Under the pieces are notes generated by a model. That model saw only the letters and a program-made list of their open reading frames with translations. It did not search any database and was not told where the DNA came from. 49,849 bases of DNA from positions 1 through 49,849 of the forward strand of contig CAZKRL010000018.1 of the NCBI GenBank assembly GCA_964555295.1. The letters are read 5' to 3'. Within the stretch, counting starts at the first letter, position 1. Every line of letters begins with the position of its first letter. The position numbers and the translations under genes were made by a program. Shown in pieces: positions 33,936 through 42,824 of this stretch. This DNA comes from CAZKRL01 sp964555295 (GTDB lineage: Bacteria; Bacteroidota; Bacteroidia; Flavobacteriales_D; Sanyastnellaceae).

Positions 33936-36059
33936 TCACTTGAGATTTATTTTTATGTAATCAATCACCTTGGTCATTAGATGGAGTCGGTCTTTACCTG
34001 AAACATTATGAGCGTGACCGGGGTATGCGAAAAAATCTACCTGCTTTCCATTATCTACCGCTGCTTTCAGGAATTTCAAATTATGCTGCATCACCACCAC
34101 ATCGTCTTCTACACCATGAATCATCAATAGTTTGCCCTCAAGTTTGTTGACATAATTAGTAAGGTCAGAATTTTTGTAGCCCTCTGGATTCTCTGCGGGA
34201 GTATCCATATATCTTTCACCATACATCACTTCATACATTGACCAATCGATAACCGGGCCACCTGCCACCCCCACCTTAAATGTGCCCGGCGATTTGAGCA
34301 TCATGGTGGTGGTCATAAAACCACCGAAGCTCCATCCGTGAATTGCCATGCGCGTGGCATCGACCCAGGGTTGTGACTTGAGCCATTCGACACCTTTCAG
34401 TTGATCGGCAAGTTCGTTGGTGCCGAGATTGCGGTGAATGACTTGCTGGAATTTTTTTCCTCTGTGCGCAGAGCCACGATTATCGAGGGTGAAAATGATA
34501 TACCCTTCTTCAGCAAGTTGATACATCCATAAGGAAGCTCCTCCCCAAAAGTTATTGGTAACCATTTGCGCATGCGGACCACCATATACATAGACCACCA
34601 CTGGATATTTCTTCGCGGGGTCAAAATCCGATGGCTTGATGATTCTGCACCAACCGTCGGTATCGTCCGTAAGTGGAATGGCAAAAATTTCGGCCTTGCC
34701 CATCTTCTTGGTAACCGCAGGATTCTGAGGGGTCAACAAATTCTTTTGCGTTATACCGTCTTTGCCGAGAAGATCAATTTTACCGGGATCAGCAAGACTG
34801 GTGTAACGGTCGAGAACATAATTACCGCTGCCGGCTACTTTGCATTCATGCACACCGTGTGAACTTGTAACCTTATTCAACACCATATCAGCCATCGAGA
34901 TACGATAACACAATTCCTCGGTAGGAAATTCACCGGTTGCCATAACATAAGCGTTATCACCCTTCTTATCGAAGCCCAGGAATTCAGTAATCTCGAAGGT
35001 TGCCTTGGACTTACGGAGCAAATTGCCCGTGAGATCATAGACATAAAGATTGTTGAAGCCATCGCGATCACTGATGTGCACAAACAACGAAGAATTATTG
35101 GGCAGGAAATGCGATGGAAACAAAGGTTCTACCCAGCGCTCATCCTTCTCTTCGAAAAGTACTTTCTCCATCTTGCCTGTGGCAGCGTCAAACAGCATCA
35201 TCTTCATCCAATTGGTTGCGCGGTTCAGCCATTGAACAAGCACCTTCGTGCCTTCGGGATTCCAGGTAAGATTGGTGGCATAAAAATCATCGGAGTTTGA
35301 ATCAAACTTCAGAAATACAGTGCTGCCGGTTTGTGCGTCCCAAATCCCTACGCGGATCTTTTCACTCTTATCACCTGCCATAGGGTATTTGATGGTCTTG
35401 GAAACTGCGGGACGCACGCTATAATCAGGCAATGGATAATCACTCACAGCCGATTCATCTTTTTGATAGAAGGCGAGTTTACTGCCGTCGGGCGACCAGA
35501 AAATTCCACCATTGATGCCATACTCATTGCGCGAAACACTTTGTCCGCTCACAATTCCTTCCTTCTCCTTAGTGATCTGTGTTTCTTTACCGGCAGCTGT
35601 TACAAATAAATTATGCGCCTTCGTGTAGGCCATTTTTTCGCTTTTCAAATGCGCGGTATGATTCGACTGATCTTCGGCGGGTGTAAACCATTTATATCCA
35701 TCTTTTTTCTCAGCATTGTATTTCCAAAACGACTCACTTTCGATAGCAAGAATATTTTGCTCCACCCATTGATGCGCCGGAAAGGACTTCCAATCTGTCT
35801 TTAAAGCGTTGTTGAGCTCGGCAACGGTGAGGTATTTCATATCGGCCGTCTTACCCGGTTTGCCTGACCACATGTCGCCATCTTTCAAATAGGTATATGC
35901 ATCCTCATCTGCTTTCCATTGCAACATTGGCAGCGACTGGGGTGAAAATTTCCTGCCTTGCAGCACGGCCTCTTCCAGTGATAATTTTTCTTGCGCCCAC
36001 ACAGGAGCCGAAATCATCGCCACACAAAACAGGGCGGTTAATTGAATTACATGTTTCAT
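33936..36059 (-). CDS. S9 family peptidase, dipeptidyl-peptidase IV-like
   Basis: Secreted serine exopeptidase of the S9B group that removes N-terminal dipeptides or tripeptides, typically after proline. Signal peptide MKHVIQLTALFCVAMISAPVWA. The N-terminal two thirds is a beta-propeller (with the RNEYGINGGIFWSPDGS stretch that supplies the substrate-amine-binding Glu). The alpha/beta hydrolase domain carries Ser 577 in GWSFGGF, Asp 652 in HGVEDDV and His 684 in GHAHNV. I start it at ATG 36059, one codon after a GTG, giving 707 residues. It overlaps or abuts the lipoprotein gene. With the downstream endopeptidase and the divergent TonB receptor it suggests protein and peptide use outside the cytoplasm. 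Confidence 0.93.
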   Translation of the reverse strand: MKHVIQLTALFCVAMISAPVWAQEKLSLEEAVLQGRKFSPQSLPMLQWKADEDAYTYLKDGDMWSGKPGKTADMKYLTVAELNNALKTDWKSFPAHQWVEQNILAIESESFWKYNAEKKDGYKWFTPAEDQSNHTAHLKSEKMAYTKAHNLFVTAAGKETQITKEKEGIVSGQSVSRNEYGINGGIFWSPDGSKLAFYQKDESAVSDYPLPDYSVRPAVSKTIKYPMAGDKSEKIRVGIWDAQTGSTVFLKFDSNSDDFYATNLTWNPEGTKVLVQWLNRATNWMKMMLFDAATGKMEKVLFEEKDERWVEPLFPSHFLPNNSSLFVHISDRDGFNNLYVYDLTGNLLRKSKATFEITEFLGFDKKGDNAYVMATGEFPTEELCYRISMADMVLNKVTSSHGVHECKVAGSGNYVLDRYTSLADPGKIDLLGKDGITQKNLLTPQNPAVTKKMGKAEIFAIPLTDDTDGWCRIIKPSDFDPAKKYPVVVYVYGGPHAQMVTNNFWGGASLWMYQLAEEGYIIFTLDNRGSAHRGKKFQQVIHRNLGTNELADQLKGVEWLKSQPWVDATRMAIHGWSFGGFMTTTMMLKSPGTFKVGVAGGPVIDWSMYEVMYGERYMDTPAENPEGYKNSDLTNYVNKLEGKLLMIHGVEDDVVVMQHNLKFLKAAVDNGKQVDFFAYPGHAHNVSGKDRLHLMTKVIDYIKINLK

Positions 36060-36094
36060 CACACAATTATGATTAGGTCATAGAATTTGAGGTT

Positions 36095-36102
36095 CGAAAG
36101 TA
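36095..36102 (-). promoter_or_regulatory. Candidate -7 box for S9 peptidase operon
   Basis: Minus-strand TACTTTCG matches TAnnTTTG except for one T to C change and lies 36 bases before the ATG at 36059, in the divergent gap with the TonB receptor gene. Confidence 0.33.
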
Positions 36103-36173
36103 AGAGATTGAATCAGTATTTATCATTTTGGCTACACAAGAAATTGAATTCTTAATCGTTTCGCGGTGCGACT

Positions 36174-36181
36174 TAACTTGC
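36174..36181 (+). promoter_or_regulatory. Candidate -7 box for TonB receptor gene
   Basis: TAACTTGC followed by GCC lies seven bases before the ATG at 36189. It is one base shorter than TAnnTTTG-C and identical to the box before the glycosyltransferase gene. Confidence 0.33.
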
Positions 36182-36188
36182 GCCCTTC

Positions 36189-38744
36189 ATGCGAATTGTA
36201 GGATTTTGTTTATTCTTCTGCCTTTCACTCCTCTGCGATGGACAATATGCTGTCATTTCCGGGCGTATTACTGATCTTGAGAACAAGGCAGCCATTGGTG
36301 TTATCATCACGCAGAAAGGTCAGAATGATATCGGCACCGCCACCGATGAGAATGGCAAATTCAAGCTCCGTGTGATCGCCGGAGATGTCATATTGAATTT
36401 CAAGGGTATCGGAGCTGAGACAATGGTGAAAAATTTTTCGTTGAAGGACGGAGAAGAAAAATATCTTGATCTCACCTACGACAACAGTGCAAAATCTCAG
36501 GAGATTATCATTCGGGCCGAACGTGAGGCAGGGCTTAAGCGAGTTGAAACCAAACTTGCTACGAAGTTGCCCACCATCAATCCGGGCATTGAATCATACC
36601 TGCTTCAGATGCCTGTGAATTTTGCCTCTGAATTGAGCAGTAGTTACAGTGTTCGTGGGGGAAGTTTCGATGAAAACCTGGTGTACGTAAACGGCATTCA
36701 GGTGCATCGACCGTTTCTCGTTCGCGCCGGACAACAAGAGGGATTGAGCTTCCCCAATCCTGACATGGTAAGTAATATACTTTTCAGCGCGGGTGGATTC
36801 AGTGCACGATATGGCGACCGTATGAGTTCTGTGCTCGATGTAACCTATGCAAAACCTGATTCTACCGTGGGGAATATTACTCTGGGCGCATTGGGTGCAT
36901 CGCTGCATTTCGGGGGTCGCTCGAAGGACAAACGATTCAGTCACAACAGCGGCGTGAGATACAAGAACAACGCATATATATTCAACTCGCTCGATGTAGC
37001 TGGTGATTACCGACCACGCTACTACGATATTCAAACCTACCTTACTTGGCAACCAGAGAAATATTCACCTTGGGAGTTTGCATTTCTCGGGAATTATCAG
37101 AACAATCGTTATCAATTCATTCCTACCACAAGAACAACGGACGTAGGAACTATCAATGAGGCCTTGCGATTGACTGTAGCATTTGATGGTCAGGAAATCA
37201 CTGCGTTTGAGACTTTCTTTGGTGCTCTTTCAACGCGATACAATCCTTCGCCTACCTCACAAATCAGTCTCACAGTGAGCGCGTTCAACACATACGAAAC
37301 CGAGCGATTCGACATTCAGGGCGCATACCGACTCGATGAACTGGAGCGTGATCTGGGTTCGGATGAGTTTGGTGAAGTCTTGCGAAATCGTGGCATTGGA
37401 GGATATCTGGATCACGCGAGAAACGCCCTTGACGCTACGGTATTGAATGCTTCGCTGCGGGGTTTCATCACACATGAAGGAAAGAAAAACACCATCAATT
37501 GGGGGGCTGATTTCCAGCAAGATCTTATCACAGACAAACTCGCTGAGTGGTCACTCACAGATAGCGCGGGATACGCTTCACCGCGACCGCCCGATGATCT
37601 TGGAATGACTCAGCCCATGCGAAATATCCCACTGAACGATGTGATCAGAGCGGAAAATTCTGTTTTGTCGCAACGGATATCTGCATTTATTCAAGACGAC
37701 AAAAAATGGAAATGGGCAAACGGACATACGCTTGCGCTCACTGCAGGCATTCGCGGAAATCACTGGTCATTCAATAATCAACTGGTCGGTGGACCCCGCG
37801 TTTCAGCTGCCTATACCCCCGTTTGGAAAGACACGAGGGAAAATAAAGATGGCACGGTAGACACCTTATATCGCGACATGATACTCACTGCTGCGGTGGG
37901 GTATTATTATCAGCCGCCATTCTATCGTGAGATGCGCAATTATCAGGGACAAATCAATCCCGACATACGCGCTCAAAAGAGCATTCACTATATCCTTGGA
38001 ACGAGTTATCGATTCAATGCATTCGGCCGGCCATTCCTGCTTAATTCAGAATTGTATTATAAGGATTTACGCAATCTGATACCCTATGAAGTGGAGAATG
38101 TGCGCATACGATATCTCGCTAAGAACAATGCGAGAGGTTATGCTTACGGAGCCGACTTCATGCTGAACGGCGAACTCATCAAGGGAGTGCAGTCATGGGT
38201 CAGGTTGTCATATCTCAAAACAGAAGAAGACCTCAACGATGATTATTATTACATCTATCTCAACCAAGCGGGAGATACTATTTATGGTGGATTTACGATT
38301 GACAATGTTCCGGTAGACAGCATTCTTCAGACGCCCGGTTACATTCCGCGCCCCAATGATCAGCGCATAAGTTTCAGCATGGTGTTTCAAGATGAGATGC
38401 CACGAAAGCCCTGGTATAAGGTGCTGGTTACCGCATATTTCGCCACCGGTGTTCCTTTTGGTCCACCTACCGGAGAACGCTATCTCGATGTGAGTCGCAC
38501 CAGGAGTTATATCCGCACCGATATTGGCTTCAGCCGAGATCTGATATTGCCCGGCAAGAAAAACAGAAACTGGTTCAGTCGAACATTTGACAGCGGATAT
38601 GTTGCGCTGGAAATATTCAATTTGTTGGGCAACAACAACATCATCAATCATCAGTGGGTTGAAGATGTGAATGGAAGGCAATACGGAATTCCTACCTATT
38701 TGACCGGGCGCAGAGTGAATCTAAGAGTAAGTTTGTCGTTCTGA
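36189..38744 (+). CDS. TonB-dependent receptor with carboxypeptidase-like N-domain
   Basis: Outer-membrane ligand-gated barrel energised by TonB, 851 residues. Signal peptide MRIVGFCLFFCLSLLCDGQ, then a CarboxypepD_reg-like domain (about 20-100: ISGRITDLENKAAIGVIITQ, TATDENGKFKLRV), a plug domain (about 120-230: SYSVRGGSFDENLVYVNGIQV, RYGDRMSSVLDV) and a 22-strand barrel ending in the C-terminal aromatic Phe (RVNLRVSLSF). There is no SusD gene nearby, so it is not a polysaccharide-utilisation receptor in the usual sense. It is divergent from the S9 peptidase operon; peptide uptake is a plausible but unproven role. Its TGA overlaps the next start by one base. Confidence 0.92.
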   Translation: MRIVGFCLFFCLSLLCDGQYAVISGRITDLENKAAIGVIITQKGQNDIGTATDENGKFKLRVIAGDVILNFKGIGAETMVKNFSLKDGEEKYLDLTYDNSAKSQEIIIRAEREAGLKRVETKLATKLPTINPGIESYLLQMPVNFASELSSSYSVRGGSFDENLVYVNGIQVHRPFLVRAGQQEGLSFPNPDMVSNILFSAGGFSARYGDRMSSVLDVTYAKPDSTVGNITLGALGASLHFGGRSKDKRFSHNSGVRYKNNAYIFNSLDVAGDYRPRYYDIQTYLTWQPEKYSPWEFAFLGNYQNNRYQFIPTTRTTDVGTINEALRLTVAFDGQEITAFETFFGALSTRYNPSPTSQISLTVSAFNTYETERFDIQGAYRLDELERDLGSDEFGEVLRNRGIGGYLDHARNALDATVLNASLRGFITHEGKKNTINWGADFQQDLITDKLAEWSLTDSAGYASPRPPDDLGMTQPMRNIPLNDVIRAENSVLSQRISAFIQDDKKWKWANGHTLALTAGIRGNHWSFNNQLVGGPRVSAAYTPVWKDTRENKDGTVDTLYRDMILTAAVGYYYQPPFYREMRNYQGQINPDIRAQKSIHYILGTSYRFNAFGRPFLLNSELYYKDLRNLIPYEVENVRIRYLAKNNARGYAYGADFMLNGELIKGVQSWVRLSYLKTEEDLNDDYYYIYLNQAGDTIYGGFTIDNVPVDSILQTPGYIPRPNDQRISFSMVFQDEMPRKPWYKVLVTAYFATGVPFGPPTGERYLDVSRTRSYIRTDIGFSRDLILPGKKNRNWFSRTFDSGYVALEIFNLLGNNNIINHQWVEDVNGRQYGIPTYLTGRRVNLRVSLSF

Positions 38745-39019
38745 TGATGAATGAAGAACACCTCAATCAACTTCGCCAACGGCTGAATGAGATTCACAAA
38801 TGGCCGAGTATATACATGTTCAAATTCGTAATGCCAAATCAGGAAGAAAAACTTACGCGGCTCAAAACGATTTTTGGTGAAAGTGCTGAGTTTCGACACC
38901 GGCATTCAGCCCAGGGCAATTACGTGAGTGTGACCATTTACGAAATGATGCTCAATGCAGAATCGATTTTTGAGCGTTATCTCGCGGCTGGAAAAATCGA
39001 AGGAATCATTTCATTATAG
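38744..39019 (+). CDS. DUF493 family protein (YbeD-like)
   Basis: Small cytoplasmic protein of 91 residues with the DUF493 ferredoxin-like fold. It shows WPSIYMFKFVMPN, a GNYVSVTIYEMM stretch and the ending AAGKIEGIISL. The family is widespread, with E. coli YbeD as the structural reference, and its biochemical role is unresolved. Two ATG codons (38744 and 38747) are possible; the first overlaps the receptor stop by one base. Co-transcription with the receptor gene and the genes downstream is likely. Confidence 0.85.
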   Translation: MMNEEHLNQLRQRLNEIHKWPSIYMFKFVMPNQEEKLTRLKTIFGESAEFRHRHSAQGNYVSVTIYEMMLNAESIFERYLAAGKIEGIISL

Positions 39020-39026
39020 TTGCAAC

Positions 39027-39383
39027 GTGAAAATTCTCCAACAAACTTTACTTCTCTTCGCTGTGGCGGCGCTGATATATGCGCTATACAAGAGACTGCT
39101 GACCATACTCTCTCCTGCACGCAAGATGCCGCCCTATCCAGAGATGAAAGGAGAACCCGAGCTGAATGACAAAAGGTTATCAGTTCTCTTTATTATCCCG
39201 AAATCGTTTGTAATACAGGGCCGTTTGCAAAATGAAGATGGCTCGTTGAAATGTGCAATGGATATTGAGACCATAAGCGAAACAGAAATAAAGTTGAATG
39301 CAGATATCACACCCTTGCAGAATCAACCCTATATCATGGAGGTGGTGGGAGAAGGCTTTCGATTTGTGAGAAATTTCAGATGA
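39027..39383 (+). CDS. Small single-pass membrane protein of unknown function
   Basis: I recognise no family. From GTG 39027 the protein has 118 residues: a hydrophobic N-terminal segment (about 3-22, LLLFAVAALIYALY) followed by a soluble domain of mixed strands. The open frame extends upstream to 38955, but that part overlaps DUF493 and is not credible. The gene begins seven bases after DUF493 and its stop overlaps the fmt start by four bases. The tight packing supports it as a real gene. A membrane-anchored periplasmic or cytoplasmic domain is possible. Confidence 0.68.
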   Translation: MKILQQTLLLFAVAALIYALYKRLLTILSPARKMPPYPEMKGEPELNDKRLSVLFIIPKSFVIQGRLQNEDGSLKCAMDIETISETEIKLNADITPLQNQPYIMEVVGEGFRFVRNFR

Positions 39384-40306
39384 GCGAAAGGAAGAGACTT
39401 CGTATTGTATTTATGGGCACACCCGATTTTGCGGTTGCCTGCTTGAACGGTCTTATTGCTTCGAAGCATGATCTTGTAGCGGTAGTTACAGCACCCGATC
39501 GGCCAGCAGGCCGAGGACTGAAGTTGCAAGAGAGCGCGGTTAAAATCGCTGCGGTAAATGGCGGCATACCTGTCTTGCAGCCAGAGAAACTCAAAGCGCC
39601 GGATTTTATTGATGGTTTAAAATCGTTACAAGCAGATTTGTTTGTTGTTGTGGCTTTTCGCATGTTGCCCGAGTTGGTGTGGAATATGCCGCCGCTCGGG
39701 TCGATCAATTTGCATGCTTCCTTATTGCCTGCATATCGCGGCGCAGCGCCCATTCAAAGGGCTGTAATGAATGGTGAGAAACGAACCGGACTAACTGTTT
39801 TCAAGCTTCAGCAAGAGATTGATACCGGTGATGTTTTGGGTAGACAAGAGCTTGAAATCGGTGATGATGAAACGGCAGGTCAGCTGCATGATAGAATGAT
39901 GTTGGTGGGAGCTGGGCTGTTGACATCAGTAATAGATGAATTGGCAGAAGGGAAACATCAAGGAATTCCGCAAGAACAGCTCATGCATTCTAAAGTATTA
40001 CCCGGAGCCCCCAAAATATTTCGCGAAGATTGTTTGATTCACTGGCATTTAAGTGTGCAGGAGATTCACAACCACATCAGAGGTTTATCTCCCTATCCAT
40101 CGGCTTATACAATATTGAACGGCAAGTCACTGAAAATTTTGCGCGGAGAAAAGATGCCCGGATGGAAAATCATGGGTGAACATGAAATTCAAGATGGCAA
40201 AATCCTGTTTCGATGCGGTGATGGATGTTATGCGGCAACCCAACTACAACCTGAGGGGAAGAAGGTTATGTCATCTGAGGAATTTCTGCGGGGTTGGCGC
40301 GGATAA
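39380..40306 (+). CDS. fmt: Methionyl-tRNA formyltransferase
   Basis: Transfers a formyl group from 10-formyl-THF to initiator Met-tRNA in the cytoplasm. The 308-residue protein has the N-terminal formyltransferase Rossmann domain (FMGTPDFAVACL, 11-22; APDRPAGRG, 38-46), the catalytic set Asn 110, His 112 and Asp 148 (GSINLHASLLPAYRGAAPI; EIDTGDVL), and a C-terminal OB-like domain (IRGLSPYPSAYT). The ATG overlaps the membrane-protein stop by four bases. The def gene, often adjacent, is not in this window. Confidence 0.95.
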   Translation: MSERKRLRIVFMGTPDFAVACLNGLIASKHDLVAVVTAPDRPAGRGLKLQESAVKIAAVNGGIPVLQPEKLKAPDFIDGLKSLQADLFVVVAFRMLPELVWNMPPLGSINLHASLLPAYRGAAPIQRAVMNGEKRTGLTVFKLQQEIDTGDVLGRQELEIGDDETAGQLHDRMMLVGAGLLTSVIDELAEGKHQGIPQEQLMHSKVLPGAPKIFREDCLIHWHLSVQEIHNHIRGLSPYPSAYTILNGKSLKILRGEKMPGWKIMGEHEIQDGKILFRCGDGCYAATQLQPEGKKVMSSEEFLRGWRG

Positions 40307-40321
40307 TGCGAAATAAAAACG

Positions 40322-42301
40322 TTACCGGCGAATCACCTTTTCCAGATACTTCTTGCGATCCGAGTTGATCTGAATAAGATACATACCACTGGATGCAGGC
40401 AGGAGTATTTCCTGATGGGAAGAGGGCGTTGAATAAGTGCCTACAAGATTTCCCTTCGCATCATAAATGCTGATACTTTTTATTTTTTCCGTGCCAGCGC
40501 TCACAACAATCTTCCCATCACTGGTCGGGTTGGGCGCCAACAAATACGGGTGTATATTCGGCTCAAGCGCAACAGCCACTGATGTCAATGTTGAGCTTAC
40601 CATTTCTACCGGGTCTGGACCTTCTGCCCAATACATTTCTTCAAACTGATCGATTACAGAATTAGATGTTGCAAACATTTCAGCATTCCATTTGGGGGGA
40701 AGAGCCTGGTACAAGAAACGTGCTAATACATGCACGGTTCCAGTGTACCCATTGAGCGGTATATGATAGCTGATTTCATCACTACCAGATCCTTCAATTC
40801 CATTGGCTCGATTGAAATCATTATCACCGTCTACACCTACAATTGCCGTGGTATCATAAACGGCATGTTGGGTACTGAATCCAGCGGGAACAAGTCGATT
40901 GTCTTTCAGCGAATGATGAGCCCGTTCCAGCACGGTGGTAACGTTGCCATTGACATCACCTAATACCATTTCATATATCTGCACTTGTTCCTGACCATTG
41001 GTTATTATATCGTAGTGAGGTTCCCAATCGGCGTTTTGTCCAACCACTTCGTATTGTGAATTGACAGCACCGGAGTGAAAAATTTCATTGCCATTGTCAT
41101 CCATCGCAATGAATTCAACAAAGGCGCGACGAGCCGGATAACCGCTGGGCAATTTATGTCCGGCCTTATTGGTGAGCTTCACTGTATACCTTGCCGTATC
41201 AGCGTCGATATTGCCCTGATTGATTTCAATGGTGGCCGAGTGTTGTTGCAGATTTTGAAGGGTTCTTGTAATAACCGTATCGAAATGATTTTCGTTGGCG
41301 GTAATACCTAACTGATCAATACGATTTTTCATGAGTTCAAGCATGAAGGTGTTACCTCCAACAAGCCAATGCTGACTGAAGGGATTTCTTCCCGGCAGAA
41401 AATCATATCCTGAGGCAATAACTACAGATTCATCGAGTCGTGGCATGTGACAACCCTGACACTCTTGATTGTTGTCGTCTTCAATACTGTAAATGCTATT
41501 GAGCCACTCGTGATAGGTTGCCTGTTCGATAAAATTATCACCGGTAGCATTTCCTTGAAGATCTGCAGTATGAGTAACGAGAGAGTGACAACCTGCGCAA
41601 ACTTCTGACTGCGAAAATTTATGCGTTGCCACTGGTGCCACGCCGACGAAATTGGCCATGATATAATCGGCCATGGGCATGTCTGACTTTCCAATATTGA
41701 AAAGCGGCCCCCAAATTGTGTCAGCGTTGTATTCAAGTTCACCCGAAAAATGAAGGCCGGTTGTTTCGATTTGCTGTGCGTGACAGGCCATGCAGCTCAC
41801 GCCGTCGCGGGCGAGTGAATCGGAGTTAAGCATGGTCATTGTATAGTTTTCGATACCATCGTGTTGGGCTTCAAAACGACCAAGGGGTGCGTGGCAAGAG
41901 GTGCACTTATTTACCAGTTCATTTGCGTGAGCTGGATTCACAGAGGTTTCATGCGCCACTTTCGCTTGCCACATCGGATCCTTCGCTGAGTTTGCCATCA
42001 TGGTGGCGCGCCAGTTTTCTGCGGGGCTCACGTTATACCCGAGCGCATTCAAGTTGGCAAGTGGCATATTGGTGCTATCGAGATCTAGGCCGTGACAGCC
42101 GGCACATTTACCAGACCCAATAAACATATCACTGATACCATTGGGCAAATCGCCGCCGGTCATGAAGAATGCATGCCCGGGAATATCTTTCACTGCCGAA
42201 GGCAAGGGCTTTACATCGTTGCCAGAGGCGGCCATCATCAAGAGAACCACAATCGGGATGAGAACAAAAAACCATCCTCTTTTTATGCTTTGTATTTTCA
42301 C
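40322..42301 (-). CDS. Pentaheme c-type cytochrome with T9SS type A sorting domain
   Basis: Exported multiheme protein of 659 residues (GTG start at 42301). The N-terminal hydrophobic segment (WFFVLIPIVVLLMMAAS) acts as a signal or anchor. Five CXXCH heme-binding motifs lie at residues 66-70, 133-137, 170-174, 235-239 and 281-285. The part between about 350 and 560 is a beta-sandwich-like domain. The last 75 residues (APNPTSDGKIVVSA ... EKVIRR) form a type A T9SS sorting domain with the PNP motif, so the cytochrome should be delivered to the outer surface or secreted. It resembles the cytochrome c552/c554 family in its heme region. Its electron partner is unknown; no oxidase or reductase gene is adjacent. 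Confidence 0.88.
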   Translation of the reverse strand: MKIQSIKRGWFFVLIPIVVLLMMAASGNDVKPLPSAVKDIPGHAFFMTGGDLPNGISDMFIGSGKCAGCHGLDLDSTNMPLANLNALGYNVSPAENWRATMMANSAKDPMWQAKVAHETSVNPAHANELVNKCTSCHAPLGRFEAQHDGIENYTMTMLNSDSLARDGVSCMACHAQQIETTGLHFSGELEYNADTIWGPLFNIGKSDMPMADYIMANFVGVAPVATHKFSQSEVCAGCHSLVTHTADLQGNATGDNFIEQATYHEWLNSIYSIEDDNNQECQGCHMPRLDESVVIASGYDFLPGRNPFSQHWLVGGNTFMLELMKNRIDQLGITANENHFDTVITRTLQNLQQHSATIEINQGNIDADTARYTVKLTNKAGHKLPSGYPARRAFVEFIAMDDNGNEIFHSGAVNSQYEVVGQNADWEPHYDIITNGQEQVQIYEMVLGDVNGNVTTVLERAHHSLKDNRLVPAGFSTQHAVYDTTAIVGVDGDNDFNRANGIEGSGSDEISYHIPLNGYTGTVHVLARFLYQALPPKWNAEMFATSNSVIDQFEEMYWAEGPDPVEMVSSTLTSVAVALEPNIHPYLLAPNPTSDGKIVVSAGTEKIKSISIYDAKGNLVGTYSTPSSHQEILLPASSGMYLIQINSDRKKYLEKVIRR

Positions 42302-42355
42302 TTATTGCAATTTGTTGTAGCTAACATATACATCACAGAGTTAAACAATATTGGG

Positions 42356-42649
42356 TCAACGAATTTCGATGGACTGCACTTCATCTGAGCCCAATTTTTC
42401 ATTCAGCAGTTCCATGACGCGTGTGCGTTGGAACATGAATTCTTGCTTAACCGGTGCGCTATCAATTTGCACTACAAGATGACCTTGACGCAAATTCACG
42501 CTTTGAGTTCTGCGCCATATCGCCTCGCCCACTACTGCTCGATAGGCCGCGGCGATATCCATATTTTGATATCTGACGGCCAGACCCGACTGGGAAATTG
42601 CCTGCCGAACCAGATATTTCAAAGGATGTTCGCGGTAAGTTCTGCGCAT
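42356..42649 (-). CDS. DUF721 (DciA-like) family protein
   Basis: Small basic protein of 97 residues with the DUF721 pattern: AYRAVVGEAIWRRTQSVNLRQG, then HLVVQIDSAPVKQEFMFQRTRVMELLNEKLG. Members include DciA, a helicase-associated protein in replication initiation of bacteria that lack DnaC; the Bacteroidota members are shorter and their role is less tested. The ATG at 42649 gives the expected N-terminus. It stands between the cytochrome gene and the transketolase genes with short gaps. Confidence 0.8.
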   Translation of the reverse strand: MRRTYREHPLKYLVRQAISQSGLAVRYQNMDIAAAYRAVVGEAIWRRTQSVNLRQGHLVVQIDSAPVKQEFMFQRTRVMELLNEKLGSDEVQSIEIR

Positions 42650-42653
42650 GGGA

Positions 42654-42661
42654 CGAAAGTA
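42654..42661 (-). promoter_or_regulatory. Candidate -7 box for DUF721 gene
   Basis: Minus-strand TACTTTCG matches TAnnTTTG except for one T to C change and lies four bases before the ATG at 42649. It would give a leaderless transcript. Confidence 0.38.
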
Positions 42662-42824
42662 ATTATGGACCTGTCAACTTCATTCTATCAAACACCAAAT
42701 GATTTCATTGACTTCATGCACAAATTCCTTTCCAATGAATTCAGACGAAAATAAGATTAGCAGATAATCACCGCATGGCATGATGAATTCAGATCATGAT
42801 AACCTTACAAGAATTCAACAACCT

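Noticed and set aside
42665..42754. A 29-codon plus-strand frame starting with ATG in the gap between DUF721 and transketolase
   Set aside because: Short, no ribosome-binding site, no similarity I recognise, and both neighbours lie on the other strand.
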